Shown here: positions 42,800 to 55,126 of the stretch, in pieces | Position numbering within the stretch: position 1 is the first letter of the stretch | Layout of the letters: the number at the start of each line of letters is the position of its first letter | Origin: Brachynemurus nebulosus | Lineage: Eukaryota > Arthropoda > Insecta > Neuroptera > Myrmeleontidae | Direction: 5' to 3' | NCBI GenBank assembly: GCA_035578155.1 | Contig: JAPWDM010000003.1 | Location: 69,742,142 to 69,806,141 of the forward strand | Length of the DNA: 64,000 bases | The notes under the pieces: model-generated | The model's database searches: none | What the model saw: the letters and a program-made list of their open reading frames with translations, nothing else | What the model was told of the DNA's origin: nothing | Program-made: the position numbers and the translations under genes

Positions 42800-44946
42800 A
42801 AAAATACCAAAGCAATGAGTAAAATATCCGCTCCAAATTTTGTTTAACTAGGTATTAAATTTTATAAGCTATAATTCGCTTATCAATTTTATTTATCAGT
42901 TCCACTAAAATATTAAATATCATTTTTAAATTCAAAATAACTTCAGGCGATTGTGATTTAAAAGTTGTTCGAATTTCTAACAGAAAAAATATTCTATTAA
43001 TTAGCTAATATTAGCTAATTAATTTATTGTTATGACTATTGCTTATCAAAATAGAAAAAAAATTTAGGTTCATTTTACTATGGGAGTGTCACCATATATA
43101 AGTAAAATTTGTTTAATAAAATTGAGATTAATTCCGATTTTATTACTTTATAACTAACGGCTATGCATTACAATGATTAGGCTCGAGAAATAAATATTGA
43201 ACAATTTATCTAATCTAGTTTTGATATCATATAAATCGTTAATCTGTTGTAAATCTTAATACATAATTAATCTATGGAAATCTGGATTTATCCAGTTTTT
43301 TGGATAATTAACTGTTAATTTTCATATTCATCTGCAACTAAGCGTGCACATCTTTAATGGACGAATGCTTGCTTACATATTTAAAATTTTATTTGCGCCG
43401 TAAAAATTTGCTTGGACCTTTGGACTTCCTCCACAATTTACCATATGTATGACTCACTCTAATATATTTACTTGGAATCACTTGAATTAAAGTAGGAATG
43501 TGTATTTTGCATGTGTAAAGTACTTAAAAATAATCCTTGAACTTCTCACCATGCAGCATATAATACAATTCTATTTACTTATTTTAAGTACCTACCTCTG
43601 TTTCCAAAGAAAATACAATATTTAACAATTACCGTCAAACGGAGTTAAATTGACTTTAGGGGTAACGTAGTTAGTCTGAGATAGTCAGGTACGAAAGTAT
43701 ATCTCAAAAAACAAAAATTTTCTTTTATCAAAAATTAAATAATGTATTAATATTCTTCAGATATTATATTTATATTATACCACTTGCTTTTTTTTTTTAA
43801 TTTCCGCACGCTTATGTTGTAGCAATATAAAAACATTATTGAAAAAGCGTTGTAAAAACGTTGTAAAATGATGTTTATAAATTATATTTCAAAAACGGCG
43901 CGCGGTCTATAATTTTTATTTGTTATTAAATATGGTTTGTAACTTTGTATTTTATAACATATTAAATTTTTATCAAACTCCTTTGACACGTTTTCATTTT
44001 ATTCAAAAAAATCGTGTGAATATGTCAACTTCCCATAAGAACCCGTGTTAAAATTGCAAAACTTTGAAATCGTTTTTCTCAAAACTGGGGTGATCAATTT
44101 TTTTTTTTCGGTAAGGGCTCGTATTACTGGCGTTGAATTAATGAAATATCTAGGGAAGTTTCGTTAAAATCCTTTGAAGAAATCGTTTTATCGACGAACT
44201 ACCTTAATGTAAAATGTTTTCTTAATAAAAACGATAAACCGATTGTCAAAAGCCGTTTCTTATTTAATTCCATGATCGCTGAAATACTTTCGCGACCTGG
44301 TCTTTAAAAAATACTACTCTAATCAGTGTAGAAAGTTTGAAAATCAATGAAAACCAACATTGCGAAAGTTAATGTCCTTTTATGGAAATGGAAATTTCGC
44401 CAGCTGGGGATCATACGAGATTACTCTTACTTTTTAAACGAAGCTTATTGTTTTAATAAAAATAATTAAAATTTAACATATGAGTTGCATACCTATCCAT
44501 TGATTTAAAATTAACTTTCATTAAAAAATTTTTTGTTTCAATTGGCAGAAACTAATTAATGCGATTTTTAAAAAATCTTAAAGAGAAATTTTTTTTGGAT
44601 TGTTTTGATTGAAGAGGATACTTACTTATATGGGTAACTAGGTGAAAAATTTTAATAGAAATAATGCCAATTAATTAAAAAAATATCTCTAGAATGTGAT
44701 CACCAATTAAGATTGCGCACACATTTTGATATGTATAACATTTTTGTGTAGTTAGTGATTCATATCTTTAACGCCTCTCGCAATGTTTTTATACATTTTA
44801 ATAGGAGGTAAAATTGTTTAAATAATTGCGATTGAATGATAATAATTTCTATTTTTAATATTTATATTAAATATTTTCTCATCTATTTTTCTTCTTTTTA
44901 TCTTTACGAGTAAGAATAATTTGGTGTAAATATAGAAATCCGTGAT
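42800..44946. other. 2.1 kb without genes
   Basis: Contains the 28-bp perfect palindrome at 42996-43023. CCGTCAAACGGAGTTAAATT near 43633 resembles the end of a TA-type element, without a visible partner. Confidence 0.45.
42996..43023. repeat. 28-bp perfect palindrome
   Basis: ATTAATTAGCTAAT is followed directly by its exact complement ATTAGCTAATTAAT. Confidence 0.9.
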
Positions 44947-45370
44947 TCAGGGGCGGATCCAGCTCTCAAAGTAGGAGGCAGTCACTTTTCTTTAAAAGTC
45001 GTCACCAAAATAAAATTTTGATTTTCTCAGAGCAAATCATAATTATTGAAGTGATTGGAATTGGGTTGACTGATTGAATTAAAGTAATTTGGGTGCGAAA
45101 TTTTCATTTTTGCTATAAAAATTACCCAATTACATTTACAAATGTGACTGATCGAAACGAAGACTTTTTTCTGGTTGTCCTATCTTTCTAATTTTGGTAA
45201 AAATGAAAAAAAGAACTTCAAAAACCTATAATTCGCTTCCAGTTTAATCATTTTTTCATTTTACTTACGCTTTTTAGAGAACTGAAAAATTTTGGTAAAC
45301 TTGATGACGTCACCAAAATTTAAAAAATCCTTCTTTCTCAAAGCAAACCATACTGAAGTGATTTGAATTT
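44947..45370. repeat. TGACGTCA repeat family, copy 3
   Basis: Begins at CAGGGGCGGATCCAG, a word often found at DNA-transposon ends, and continues with the block order of the 8.3-8.8 kb copy: TTTTCATTTTTGCTAT, TTTTGGTAAAAATGAAA, then CTTGATGACGTCACC with TGACGTCA at 45305-45312. It may reveal the left border of the family. Confidence 0.7.
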
Positions 45371-46580
45371 GCAGTATCAAAATACAAATTTTATAAAACT
45401 TATTATTTGATAAATTAAGGATACATTTATTGTAGAAAAATTTATAATTCTTGTATTTGAAAGGGAATAAAAAAAAAAGAGTACTATAACAGAGAAATTT
45501 GTAGAAAACTTTGGTTAGAGGTTGCGGAAGCATTAAATGTTCCTTCATTCATACGAAAATATTGAAAAAGTTGTTTTTGTCTATTTTCAAATGTGGAAAT
45601 AATTTCCTAAATTCATCACCAGTAGATCTTCTATTGTATAATTCAGAAACCCAAAAGTTTCGAATTCGCATTTTTCATCAAATAATAATTAATTATATTG
45701 TTATCGGGAAACAAATAATCTCTTAACAGATTCATTTTTGAAATAAATTTACGTAAGTATACGGTAACAGTGTGACCACTTTATCTTACGACAATAGTCT
45801 CACGACTACATCAGACAAATTAAGTCGTACGTACCCGCTTCCAATGTGACCTTAGCCTTAGCGCCGAACGACTCTAACAACAGAAACGCATTATGTTTGT
45901 TAGTTTTATCAATTCCGCACCTGTGTGAACAAAGAGAGCTCTCTCATTATAAATTCGTTCGATTCTATTTTAAAAAAAAAAATTGTATATTTGCAAAAAA
46001 AATTTTGATGTTTTTACAATTGATTTATGTAGAATGAAAGTGGTTACTCTTTTCCAAAGTGTTTAAGCGGAAGAGGAAATAAAAATACAAAAATTTATTT
46101 TCGTACCGTCATCAATGTTGAAATCGATTCTTTGAAATAAGTTTACGAAATCCAGTATCTATAATTGTTTTAGTTTTTATTGCGAAACCTGTTCTGATTT
46201 TGGTTATCTAGTAAGTAGATGTTGGGTAAAAATAATAGTTGGGATCTCAATATCGATATTTTAATCATATAGTATAGGCCATGATATTGTATGGGGGTCT
46301 TGTCTTTATTATATAAGCTTTTCCTTTCAAGATTGTATTCTTTGATCAAATCGAACAATAATGCATTAATTAAATAAAAATTAGCATTATTCGAATTATT
46401 TGGGAAAACCCATTTCAAGACAAAATTTGATCAGTTTGAAATTGTGTAAATATATCTCAAGGAGAAGGCAGTTAGATACTGAATATTGCAGTTAATTTTT
46501 ACAACACAGTAATAAATTGTCACAACATTTTTGATATTCAAAGGTTAAGTTACTCTTAATATAAGTTGGATATATATTTG
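45371..46580. other. Unassigned DNA
   Basis: Frames at 45261-45548, 45511-45726, 45846-46037 and 46170-46418 show no domains. CCAATGTGACCTTAGCC near 45840 resembles a MITE end, without a clear partner. Confidence 0.4.
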
Positions 46581-46582
46581 TA

Positions 46583-47861
46583 GAGTTGACCGGGGTAAAT
46601 GTGAATTGGGGCAATTGTGAACGGCACCTATAATTTCTAAAATAACATTTTGTTAAAAATCAAATCTTAGTTAAAAATCAAATCTTAGTATGTTTTTCTG
46701 TCCTTTCTTAATATGCTATTAAAATTACATAACAATTCTCCAAGTATTAGTATCTTTTTTTTTTTATTTTAAAAAAACCCTTGCAAAATTTTATGTATTT
46801 TACATCGACCAATCCTCAAAAAAAATTTTTTTTAAATACATTTTCTTTTTTTAAAAGGTAAAAAATGATTAAAAGTACTTCTAAAGAAGTGGTCTAAACC
46901 CTGAGGGGTTCCTCATTAACTGCTAAAGAAATTGGTCAATTTATTACCAATTCACAATTACCCCATGATTTTAAAATTGTGGGGTAATTGTGAACGTCAT
47001 TCACGAATGCCCCCATTCGATCAAAAATTTCAGTAGTGTTCTTTTCAGAGTTGAAAATGTTGATGAAGATGCTGGTGACATTATTGTACAAGTTTCCGTT
47101 GCACAAACAATACAAAAAAAAAAAAAATTGTGTAAAGAGTGATGTTTTGTGTATCAATCTTCGAAATTATTTCTGTGCTCCCTTATCCAATAACAACTTA
47201 CAAAAACAGAAAAATTACTTGTTTTCAATGTCTTTGTGAGTGTCCAAGGGCAATAGGATTAATACAAAACTATTTTTTTTTTTCATTTACAGTATTAGAC
47301 CTAATAGATTGTTGTTTTTTATTCATGTTAACTAAATGTATCGCCTTGAAAAACTCTCATTTTCCTTGTTTTTGTGTGAAAATCTTGTAATTTTTTTATT
47401 TTTTATTTGATAAAATGACAAAATATCATTTTTAGTTTGTAATAAATTTGTTCCTTCAATTTTTGTTATTTTTATTGAACCTTGATTTTTGGTACAAATT
47501 TGAGGTATTGATAACTTGCATTAAACAAAGAGAAATTGTGACCGCTAATATGATGAAAAATTTGAAAGTGGGGTAAATGTGAAGAATTTAATTTGGGCTT
47601 TACTCTGATGTACCTCACTTCTCACGGCATTCACTTTTACCCCAAAATTCATAAGATTTGCAAAACCGCACCGGGGAAATGTGAATGCTTTATAAAATTT
47701 TTGTTTCTCATACGAACTTGCTCAAAATTTGTGTGGTGCATCCTGAATAATGTAGAATTTAAAAAAAATCAACCATAATGTGATATATAAAATAGAAAAT
47801 ACTTAAAACAATCTTTTATCTCAAATCATGAAAATCCATTCACAATTACCCCGGTCAACCC
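46583..47861. mobile_element. TA-flanked element with GTTGACCGGGGTAA ends (1279 bp)
   Basis: Left GAGTTGACCGGGGTAAATGT and right, reverse complemented, GGGTTGACCGGGGTAATTGT; TA on both sides (46581-46582, 47862-47863). Variants of GGGGTAAATGTGAA recur inside at about 46610, 46980, 47570 and 47672, and the 46944-46993 segment is a hairpin of TCACAATTACCCCA. A plus-frame fragment RVENVDEDAGDIIVQVSVAQ (about 47046-47105) may be a worn coding remnant, but I cannot assign it. A pogo/Tc1-like origin is inference from TA and size. Confidence 0.75.
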
Positions 47862-47863
47862 TA

Positions 47864-50691
47864 TATAATATATCTATACATATACAGGATAAAAATAATT
47901 AAAAAAAATACAGAATTATAACGAATAGATAATTATATTTTGCTATTCAAAAAGCAACTCTAATGATGAATTATTAAAATGACTACACATAACCTTCAAT
48001 GAAAATTTTATACAATTAAATGTAAATTATGTTGCGTTACAAATAAAGATTTATTTTGTGAATCACTGAAAATAATGTACATAATATTTATTTATTGCAC
48101 GTGAAAACTACGCGAGAAAATTTTTACAAAAAACATTCTTAAATTTGTAAGAGGCAATTTAGTCATTAGACGATTACATAATATTATTAATACAACTCGA
48201 GAGATATTTTGAAATTCTGAGTGTTTCGCTCCGCCTCGCAAACGATTCCAAAGTAAAAACCTTTTGAATCATTTGCGATCCAGGACACTGGACGACAGTT
48301 CTAAACCTAACTTCATTTTTTTGGGATTTTTCAAGTCCATTTTGTTCGTTCGAAAGTTCATTTTTTCTTGGATTTCAATAGTATTTAATTGAAATTTGCT
48401 CGACGCAACGGTTTATTTTGGGTTCTCCTTGGACTTTCTTTTTGGAGCCAAGTTTGGCATATAAAATAGCTTATATTAGATGGGAATGGATGTTTCAATG
48501 AACCTATCCTTCAATGGAAGCATTTTTTAGAAGTTCTCGAGATTAAGCCAAACAAATAAATTAGCCAAGTCGCAAACTTTACGTTTTTAAAATGATTTGA
48601 ATATTCTTTGGGTTTAATTCTAAAAAATTGAAAATCATTTAAAAAAAAAATGAACTACATAAATTAGTAGGTTACCTTCTCAACTTAAATGCTGATGAAA
48701 CCGTAGCAGATTAATTCGTTTTTATGGTTTAACATTACTGAACAGAAAATTCAGAAATTTACGGTTTTCATTGACATTTTTACAATTATGTTTATCTAGT
48801 TTCTAGTCTCAAATTGAAAACAATTAGAATACATTCACCTCTGCAACTCCATCATTACTCATTCCATTCATTATTTTCTTGTAAACAAGCCGCCTTAATT
48901 AGATAAAAACACATCAAGGAGTCATAAATATCTTTCTAACATTGTACCTTTCACTATATTACTTCGTGTTACTTTACTATTAGCGCTATTTGGTTTAGTT
49001 TGTTTAGCTCGAATCAACTCGTTTCATAGAAATGCAGGCCAAGGTATTGGTAATATGAATTTTTCAAACTAAAGAAAAAAACTTATTTGTTATAGATATT
49101 TGTTAATTATTAATTTAAATTAACAATATTTTAATAATAGAAATATTTTTTTTGTGTGACTGCGGTTTTGCAACTGGGACAAATAGTTATAAGTACTTAC
49201 ATACACCAGTCATTATAAGTTATTTAAAAAAAAGAGTTGATTTTGATAATAGAGTTCAGAAATTTAAAGTATACCTACAGAATTTTCAATAGTAATAAGT
49301 CGTTCAGATTTTAAATCTATTTTCTCTATGGTTTTTTACAGACAAAATTAGGGAATTTTCCTTAATACAGGAAAACAATATATTTATTTTTATAAATTAC
49401 AGAATTATGTTATTCACTATTCGGAACTGAATCAAATTAGTTAGATTTTGTTGATATAAAATTTTAAAAACACATTAGAAAGTCACAAAGTGTTACATAA
49501 AAAAATGGAATTAGTTCTTAAATCAATAGGTTGTACTAATTTCATTAATGTTTTATGGGAATTATTATATTGTTATCAAATATGACTGTATTTTTGCAAT
49601 TATAAATACGTTATTAACTAAACCAAACAAACAAATGTTTCTTCCGGATTTTGATTATCTGATGGTTTACTTACTAAATATTATTGTAATTAATGGTACT
49701 AAAAACTAAGAACCGTGTTGACTTAGGTATAAAAAGAAAATTGAACAAAAACACACTTAATAGAAATATAATAATATTGCATCGGAACACCAAAGCCGAA
49801 TACACAAATGCTACAACTTGACAAATAGAAAATTATTCTTAGCTCGAATTTTGAGATGCTCTCGCTAAATCTGCTATATTCGAAACTAATTCTATATGGA
49901 AAAGTTCTAAAAATATTCTAGCACTACTGTTCTTTTATTTTTGTTTAAATATTCAGTCATAATCAATTCAAAATTAAAAAGAAAAAGATTTGCAATTTAA
50001 TATTAATTAATTTTTTTTTCATTCTTTATCATTTTAAAATCAACTAAAATAAATGAAATATGCAATTCTGGATTTTTCATTTGCTTTTCTTTATACTGTC
50101 ATGAATATTTCTAATATATTTTTTCCTATCGCCGGCACATTTTCATATCTTGACAGTTAGTAATAAATATATAACCGTGATCAGTAATAATTTTAATTGT
50201 AAATTGATTTAAACAAATTATCAAATCGATACACGACTGAGCGCCGGCTTCTGAACAAAAAAAAAAGATTATTTGTTATAAACAATGTGAACAACAATCA
50301 CCAGGTAGTTAATTAAATATTTAAATTATTCAATTGGTTGGAAGACGTGATTTTATGTGCAGCCATTAAAATAATTACATTAATTGTTCAGAAAGGAAGA
50401 TACTATGTATATGTTTATTGTTTTGTAATAATGCAGTCATGTCAAAAAATGTGTGCTAAAACACTACGAGTTTAAAAAATTCGGTGAATGAATATTTTTA
50501 GATTTGAAAATTTATCTGAAAATGCAGAGTAGTCTAGAAATGACTTACGAGTCTATTTTAAGTCTGCCGAATGAATCTAATATGTGCAAAACTGTTTATT
50601 TCTGTTACAATAACGCCTAGAAATGGTTTCGAGTCGGTTTTTGATGTATATCTTTCGAGAGGGTATTATAACAAGTTTAAATTTTAGGTAA
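47864..50691. other. 2.8 kb without genes
   Basis: AT-rich. I found no delimited repeat, RNA or coding signal in this stretch. Confidence 0.5.
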
Positions 50692-50693
50692 TA

Positions 50694-51080
50694 CAGCTGA
50701 CTCTCGTTAATTCGAATCTCGAGGGACTCTTAAAATATTACGAATTATCGAGTGTTTGAAATGTCAAATGGTTCGATCATAACAAAAACAAAGGCTCGTG
50801 TACGATGATATGTACAAGTTTGAACTTGTCTCAAAATGTACTTACAATTTTTCTGTTTCTTTCTCTCTGCAACTTTGAATTGTCGAGTGTTTGACGCTGA
50901 TGAGTTCGAGTTAAGCGCCGTTTTGTTGCGGAGCAATGATTTTGTCGTTCGAATTACCAAGTGCATAAAAATGTATTGATTTAGTTCGAAATATAAAGAG
51001 ATTTTGTAGGGAACTCGTGATAACTTTGAATTATAGACAGGTTCGAATTATCGCAGGTTTGAAGTAACGAGAGTCGACTG
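50694..51080. mobile_element. Pogo-like MITE (387 bp)
   Basis: Left CAGCTGACTCTCGTTAATTC and right, reverse complemented, CAGTCGACTCTCGTTACTTC, with TA on both sides (50692-50693, 51081-51082). The C-A-G start followed by a CTCTCGTTAATTCGAA phrase is of pogo/Tigger type. GAATTATCGAGTGTTTGA and GAATTGTCGAGTGTTTGA are internal direct repeats. The minus frame 50745-50966 lies within it. Confidence 0.85.
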
Positions 51081-51082
51081 TA

Positions 51083-52022
51083 CCTTTAAGTTCTATTTAC
51101 TTAGGGTTTACTAAAAATTTGTTTTCAAGGGGTGAGCTACGTTTTAATATTTAAAATAACTTTTCCCAAAGCTTTTTCTTAAAAAAAAAATACTTTTGAT
51201 GTGTATTATCGAAGAAGTGGGCGTTTATTCTGCTTAGATGTTGTTTTATCCATATTTATATGGTTTTCGGCATAGGTTTATTAGGCAAATGCTACTTGAT
51301 GTTAGATGTTCTATTGCCCCTAGAAGTATATTGCTTGATAATTCTAGTTTAGACTGTACAGAAGACCATTTTAAGTTGTACTTTCCATCAGTGTCAAAAT
51401 AATTTTTTTATTACTCATGCGGGAAAAGTACTAACTTGGCGCACACATTTCTGTACGCAAAATAGCTGTTTACCCACTGTACTCTTCTCACATACTTTTT
51501 TGCGTGCGGGAAGTAAACTTTTCACGCGCAAATTAACAATACAACACGCAAAGCCGCCTCTTGATTTTTCATTTAATAAATATTTCATAATTATTTCTAC
51601 AGAAACCACCAAAAAAGTAATTTAAACAATAATTAATTCAGAAAAAAAGACGAACACTTAAAAATATTATTTTAAAAAGTAATAAAAATGTCAAAAATAG
51701 TAATAATAATAGAAAAAAGTATGTCAAATTCGTAATAAAAAATAGTATGTGCAACTCGTGCGGGATTGTCGATTGCACAATATACTATTAACTAAAAACT
51801 CCAGGTAAAAATGCTTTTGACTTGTCAGTAAACATTGCTATGGGCCAATTATTCTTAGTTAAAAATATCTATTATTGACCATAGTCTCTAAAGTTAAAAT
51901 TATTTTCAACTAACTTTGCTATTCGTAAGTAGTTTTTACTAGCTAAATATTATGAAAACCAGAACAAAATTACGGGAATTTGCTTTTAAATTCCACATTT
52001 TTTTTATCACCATATTATGCAG
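51083..52022. other. Unassigned DNA with a GCGGGA-rich repeat
   Basis: From about 51416 to 51795, CTCATGCGGGA, TGCGTGCGGGA and CTCGTGCGGGA occur as direct words. The end ATTGCACAATATACTATT resembles ATTGTACAATATACTATT at 6705-6722, at the right edge of the insert in MITE copy 1. These may be one element family. Confidence 0.45.
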
Positions 52023-52199
52023 AAATGTGTAGGTAGGTTAGGCCTCTCCTACGAACGTTGCGCCCCCTCTAATATGATTGACGAAGTTTCATTTCGTGGT
52101 AAAAAGGGAAAAACCGATCCACCTGCACATAATAATCCGTATGAATTGATTAGCTTAAAACTACTTGATGACGAATTTCTTAAAATTAATACGTATTGA
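52023..52199 (+). CDS. Candidate terminal coding exon, unknown gene
   Basis: A strong acceptor (CATTTTTTTTATCACC followed by ATATTATGCAG) ends at 52022. The following 58 codons read KCVGRLGLSYERCAPSNMID, EVSFRGKKGKTDPPAHNNPY and ELISLKLLDDEFLKINTY to a TGA at 52197-52199. The amino-acid mix is protein-like and soluble, unlike the Phe/Ile/Lys-rich chance frames here, and the DNA is richer in G/C than either side. The tail contains NNPY. I do not recognise the protein, and no upstream exon or polyadenylation signal is identified, so a host 3' exon and a transposon-derived fragment both remain possible. Confidence 0.35.
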   Translation, partial: KCVGRLGLSYERCAPSNMIDEVSFRGKKGKTDPPAHNNPYELISLKLLDDEFLKINTY

Positions 52200-52571
52200 G
52201 TTTATATAATTGATTTCAATTGTTTTGCGCTTTATCATAAATCAATCACGTGATTCGAGATTTTGCTTAGCTGAATAAGAAAACCACATAATTTAGTTAA
52301 AAGCTCTTTAGAATATCCACTATTATTGTTAGAATAATAGATAATATGGTTTTAATACAGTATAACATGTATAAATTCTAAGAAATTTTTTTGATGATAT
52401 AATTGTTAGACTGAAGGTGAAAGTACATGTGAATATACATTTATATTCAGTTTTAAGTATGTACAGCGTTTTTTGCTTTTCATTGAAATAATAGGTGTGT
52501 CCGATTTTCATATTAAATTAATGTTATTTTTCATAGACGTTAAGGTGGCTTAGTCGCTTTTTGTCGTGTAA

Positions 52572-53005
52572 GGCTGGTCGTTCATTGGTTGCGGACCTTT
52601 GTCGTTCGGTGGAAATGATATGTCTGCTGTCCGTCCACTAACCCAATATTCGTCAGTATTCTTCTTTTTATTTTTCTTTTCTCAAGCTATAGATGCTATA
52701 AAAATACGTAAAAAACAATTTATGGCACGTAATATGTAAAGATACATACTTATAATTGTAATTTAGCTTCAATTTCGTCTCAGTAGAAATAAAAATCTCA
52801 TAAAATGGACTTCTTCGCGCGAAAAAATTCAAACAAAATTGGATTTGTTCGCACGCTGCAATTATACGCACGGAAACGCACGAACGAAACGCTTTCAATG
52901 GATGAGGATATATAGTTTCACAGCTGTTTGGATCGATCGTCTGTTTTCATGCGTATTCGTCCGAATTAAATTTCGCACGTCTCCGCATCCAGTGGACGGC
53001 CAGGC
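52572..53005. mobile_element. Harbinger-like MITE with TAA duplication (434 bp)
   Basis: Left GGCTGGTCGTTCATTGGTTG and right, reverse complemented, GCCTGGCCGTCCACTGGATG; TAA flanks both ends (52569-52571, 53006-53008). The right half is CpG-rich (CGCACGAACGAAACGC, CGCACGGAAACGC). The frames at 52668-52898 and 52839-53102 run through it and are not called. A 3-bp TAA duplication and the GG start fit PIF/Harbinger. Confidence 0.75.
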
Positions 53006-53249
53006 TAATGATTGCATGACTTTTTTTACAATAATATTAATACATACCATATCTTATATTAAAGCCAATAAGAAATATATTAATACTGTTAGTGTCTCTT
53101 AAAAAATTGGGTATTATATTAGAATTTGAAGCTGAAAATTGTATTATTGGTGGTAAAATATTACATGGGGTTTTTTCCACACTTAATTTTACTCCTTAAT
53201 GGTAGGTTATCTTGCTTATGACTGTTTAAATTAGTTTTGATATATCACA

Positions 53250-53316
53250 CACCTCGGCGATAGCACAGCCATACTCATAATTCCATAAGAGATGTGGCTG
53301 TGTTATCGCCGTGGTG
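53250..53316 (+). ncRNA. miRNA-precursor-like hairpin
   Basis: The 5' arm CACCTCGGCGATAGCACAGC plus CAT (53250-53272) pairs with the 3' arm GTGGCTGTGTTATCGCCGTG plus GTG (53294-53316): 23 positions with one mismatch and two G-U pairs if transcribed as plus strand, around a 21-nt loop. AT-rich flanks can extend the stem. The arms are strikingly GC-rich for the surroundings. I do not recognise a known miRNA seed in either arm, and a very short MITE would look alike. Strand is unknown. Confidence 0.35.
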
Positions 53317-53593
53317 CAATATGTATTGAGTTAGTCATTTCACGGCGCGTCCACCGTCATCAGTAGTTGTGTATATTTAGAAAACGAAAATGTTTTCTTG
53401 CAGGATCGGGTATTTTCATGTACTTATTAGTGTTGTTGAAAATGCTAATAAATTTCCCAAACGAAATTTGTCCATATATATATATATATATATATATACC
53501 GTTCGGGTCTCATTTTTGCAGCATTTTCTCTATCATTAAAGGCAACTTATCGAACTTATGTTGTAAAATACTGTACTAGACAAAAATACAAGA

Positions 53594-53649
53594 TTAAACC
53601 TAAGTTCCCAAATAATTTGAATTCAAATTATTTGGGAACTTAGGTTTAA
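53594..53649. repeat. 56-bp perfect palindrome
   Basis: The 28-bp arm starting TTAAACCTAAGTTCCCAAAT (53594-53621) is followed without spacer by its exact complement (53622-53649). ACAAAAATACAAGA lies directly before it (53580-53593) and recurs at 53692-53705. Confidence 0.93.
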
Positions 53650-53705
53650 AATTGTTAAAATAATTACATATATCCCAAAAAACCATATTATACAAAAATA
53701 CAAGA

Positions 53706-54465
53706 GTTACTAAGGTTCAAGGTAGAACCCGTAGTAATCTGTAGTAGTAAATTATTTCACAGCACTTTCATTGTTATTAAGTAGGAAGGCTCCGTAGACG
53801 GGATATAAAGAAAGAGGTTAAAAGTCTATATTTCAGCCTAAAACTTTTCCTAAAATAAAGGCAATTTTTTATTAAAAATTTTAATTTTTTTTTAATGTTA
53901 TTGGAATAGACGCCCTTAATAATTAATTATAATTTATTATATTATCTACTGTTAATATATGTCAGACAGATTGTCATAATGTGATAAGGCTTTGATGGAT
54001 AATAATATTAATAACACAGTAGACACGTATGTAGATCTGTCTGATAAATCATAAGATTTTAAAAAAAAATGTTTTTAGGGAGTATATTATTAAGTTGTGA
54101 ATTCGGGTCAAAATTTGATCGTAACATTTAAATCGACAAAGTAATGGCATATTGTACATTTAATTAGATTTAATGAGGTGCTTATCAAAACTGAAAAGTC
54201 TGATTATGGGCTAGAGATCTTAGCAGTGTAATAATTGAGCTCTGTAAGTATCAAAGTTTGAATGTATTTTATAATCTACAAAACAATTATTTTTTCGGAA
54301 AAATGGGTATCATAAAACTTCATTATTTATTTTTATATAATCAATTACTGAAAATATTTCTAGAACGTATTTTCCAAAATATTCAATTCAAGGTATTTGT
54401 CCAAAGTCAACTCTTGATTGTCACTAAATTTTCTCATGAATGTTTGAGACTTCCAATATTTTCAC

Positions 54466-54546
<81 letters not shown>

Positions 54547-55126
54547 TAGTGATTTAGTGAATGTTTCGGTTTTATTCAGTTAAACAAATGCCGAGTCAAA
54601 ACAAACATTATACTACGCTATCTGATGTGTTGAGTCAGTGTCCATTTATAACACGGGTTTCTTTCTAATAATTCCGTACTGCGCAATATAAGGAAGTCCT
54701 ACAGTAATCTTATTTTTATGAATTAAAATCCTTTTGATCGATTGAAAATTGGATTGCGGTGCAACAGGAAAAAATGGATTAAAAATGTTTAATGGTGCTT
54801 TTTATGTATTTACCTAAACAGATAAAAAAATAAATAAACAAAGGGATATATTAAATATTTATTTAATCTTTTTCATTGACGAAACGAAAATTGTGTAGTG
54901 TTTATTTACAATAAAAGAATTTTTTTAAATCAAAAATAATTTTTAATCATTTTCAAAAGGAATTAAAAATTGCAGTGGTAAAATCAAGGGGTCAAACTAG
55001 TATGTCTACCAAACTGCCCGCTGTAACCAGCGAGTGACGTAACACAGCACGAAAATTATCGATACCGAAAATAACGATATTTTCAAAATGAATGGAAACC
55101 TAATAAAAACCTTACTTACGATAGTC
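53706..55126. other. Unassigned DNA containing a long AT microsatellite
   Basis: No genes. The frame 54258-54542 ends in an artificial Tyr-Ile repeat encoded by the microsatellite. Confidence 0.5.
54447..54541. repeat. (AT)n microsatellite abutting a repeat fragment
   Basis: GACTTCCAATATTTTCACCA and AAT (54447-54469) equals part of dispersed repeat copy A (from about 9137). At that point a 73-base pure AT run begins (54469-54541). A shorter TA run is at about 53471-53499. Confidence 0.9.

Noticed and set aside
50890..50930. CTGATGAG word as a ribozyme start
   Set aside because: No GAAA-type partner and no closing stem; it belongs to a pogo-like MITE.
54258..54542. Protein ending in a long Tyr-Ile repeat
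   Set aside because: The repeat is the translated AT microsatellite.
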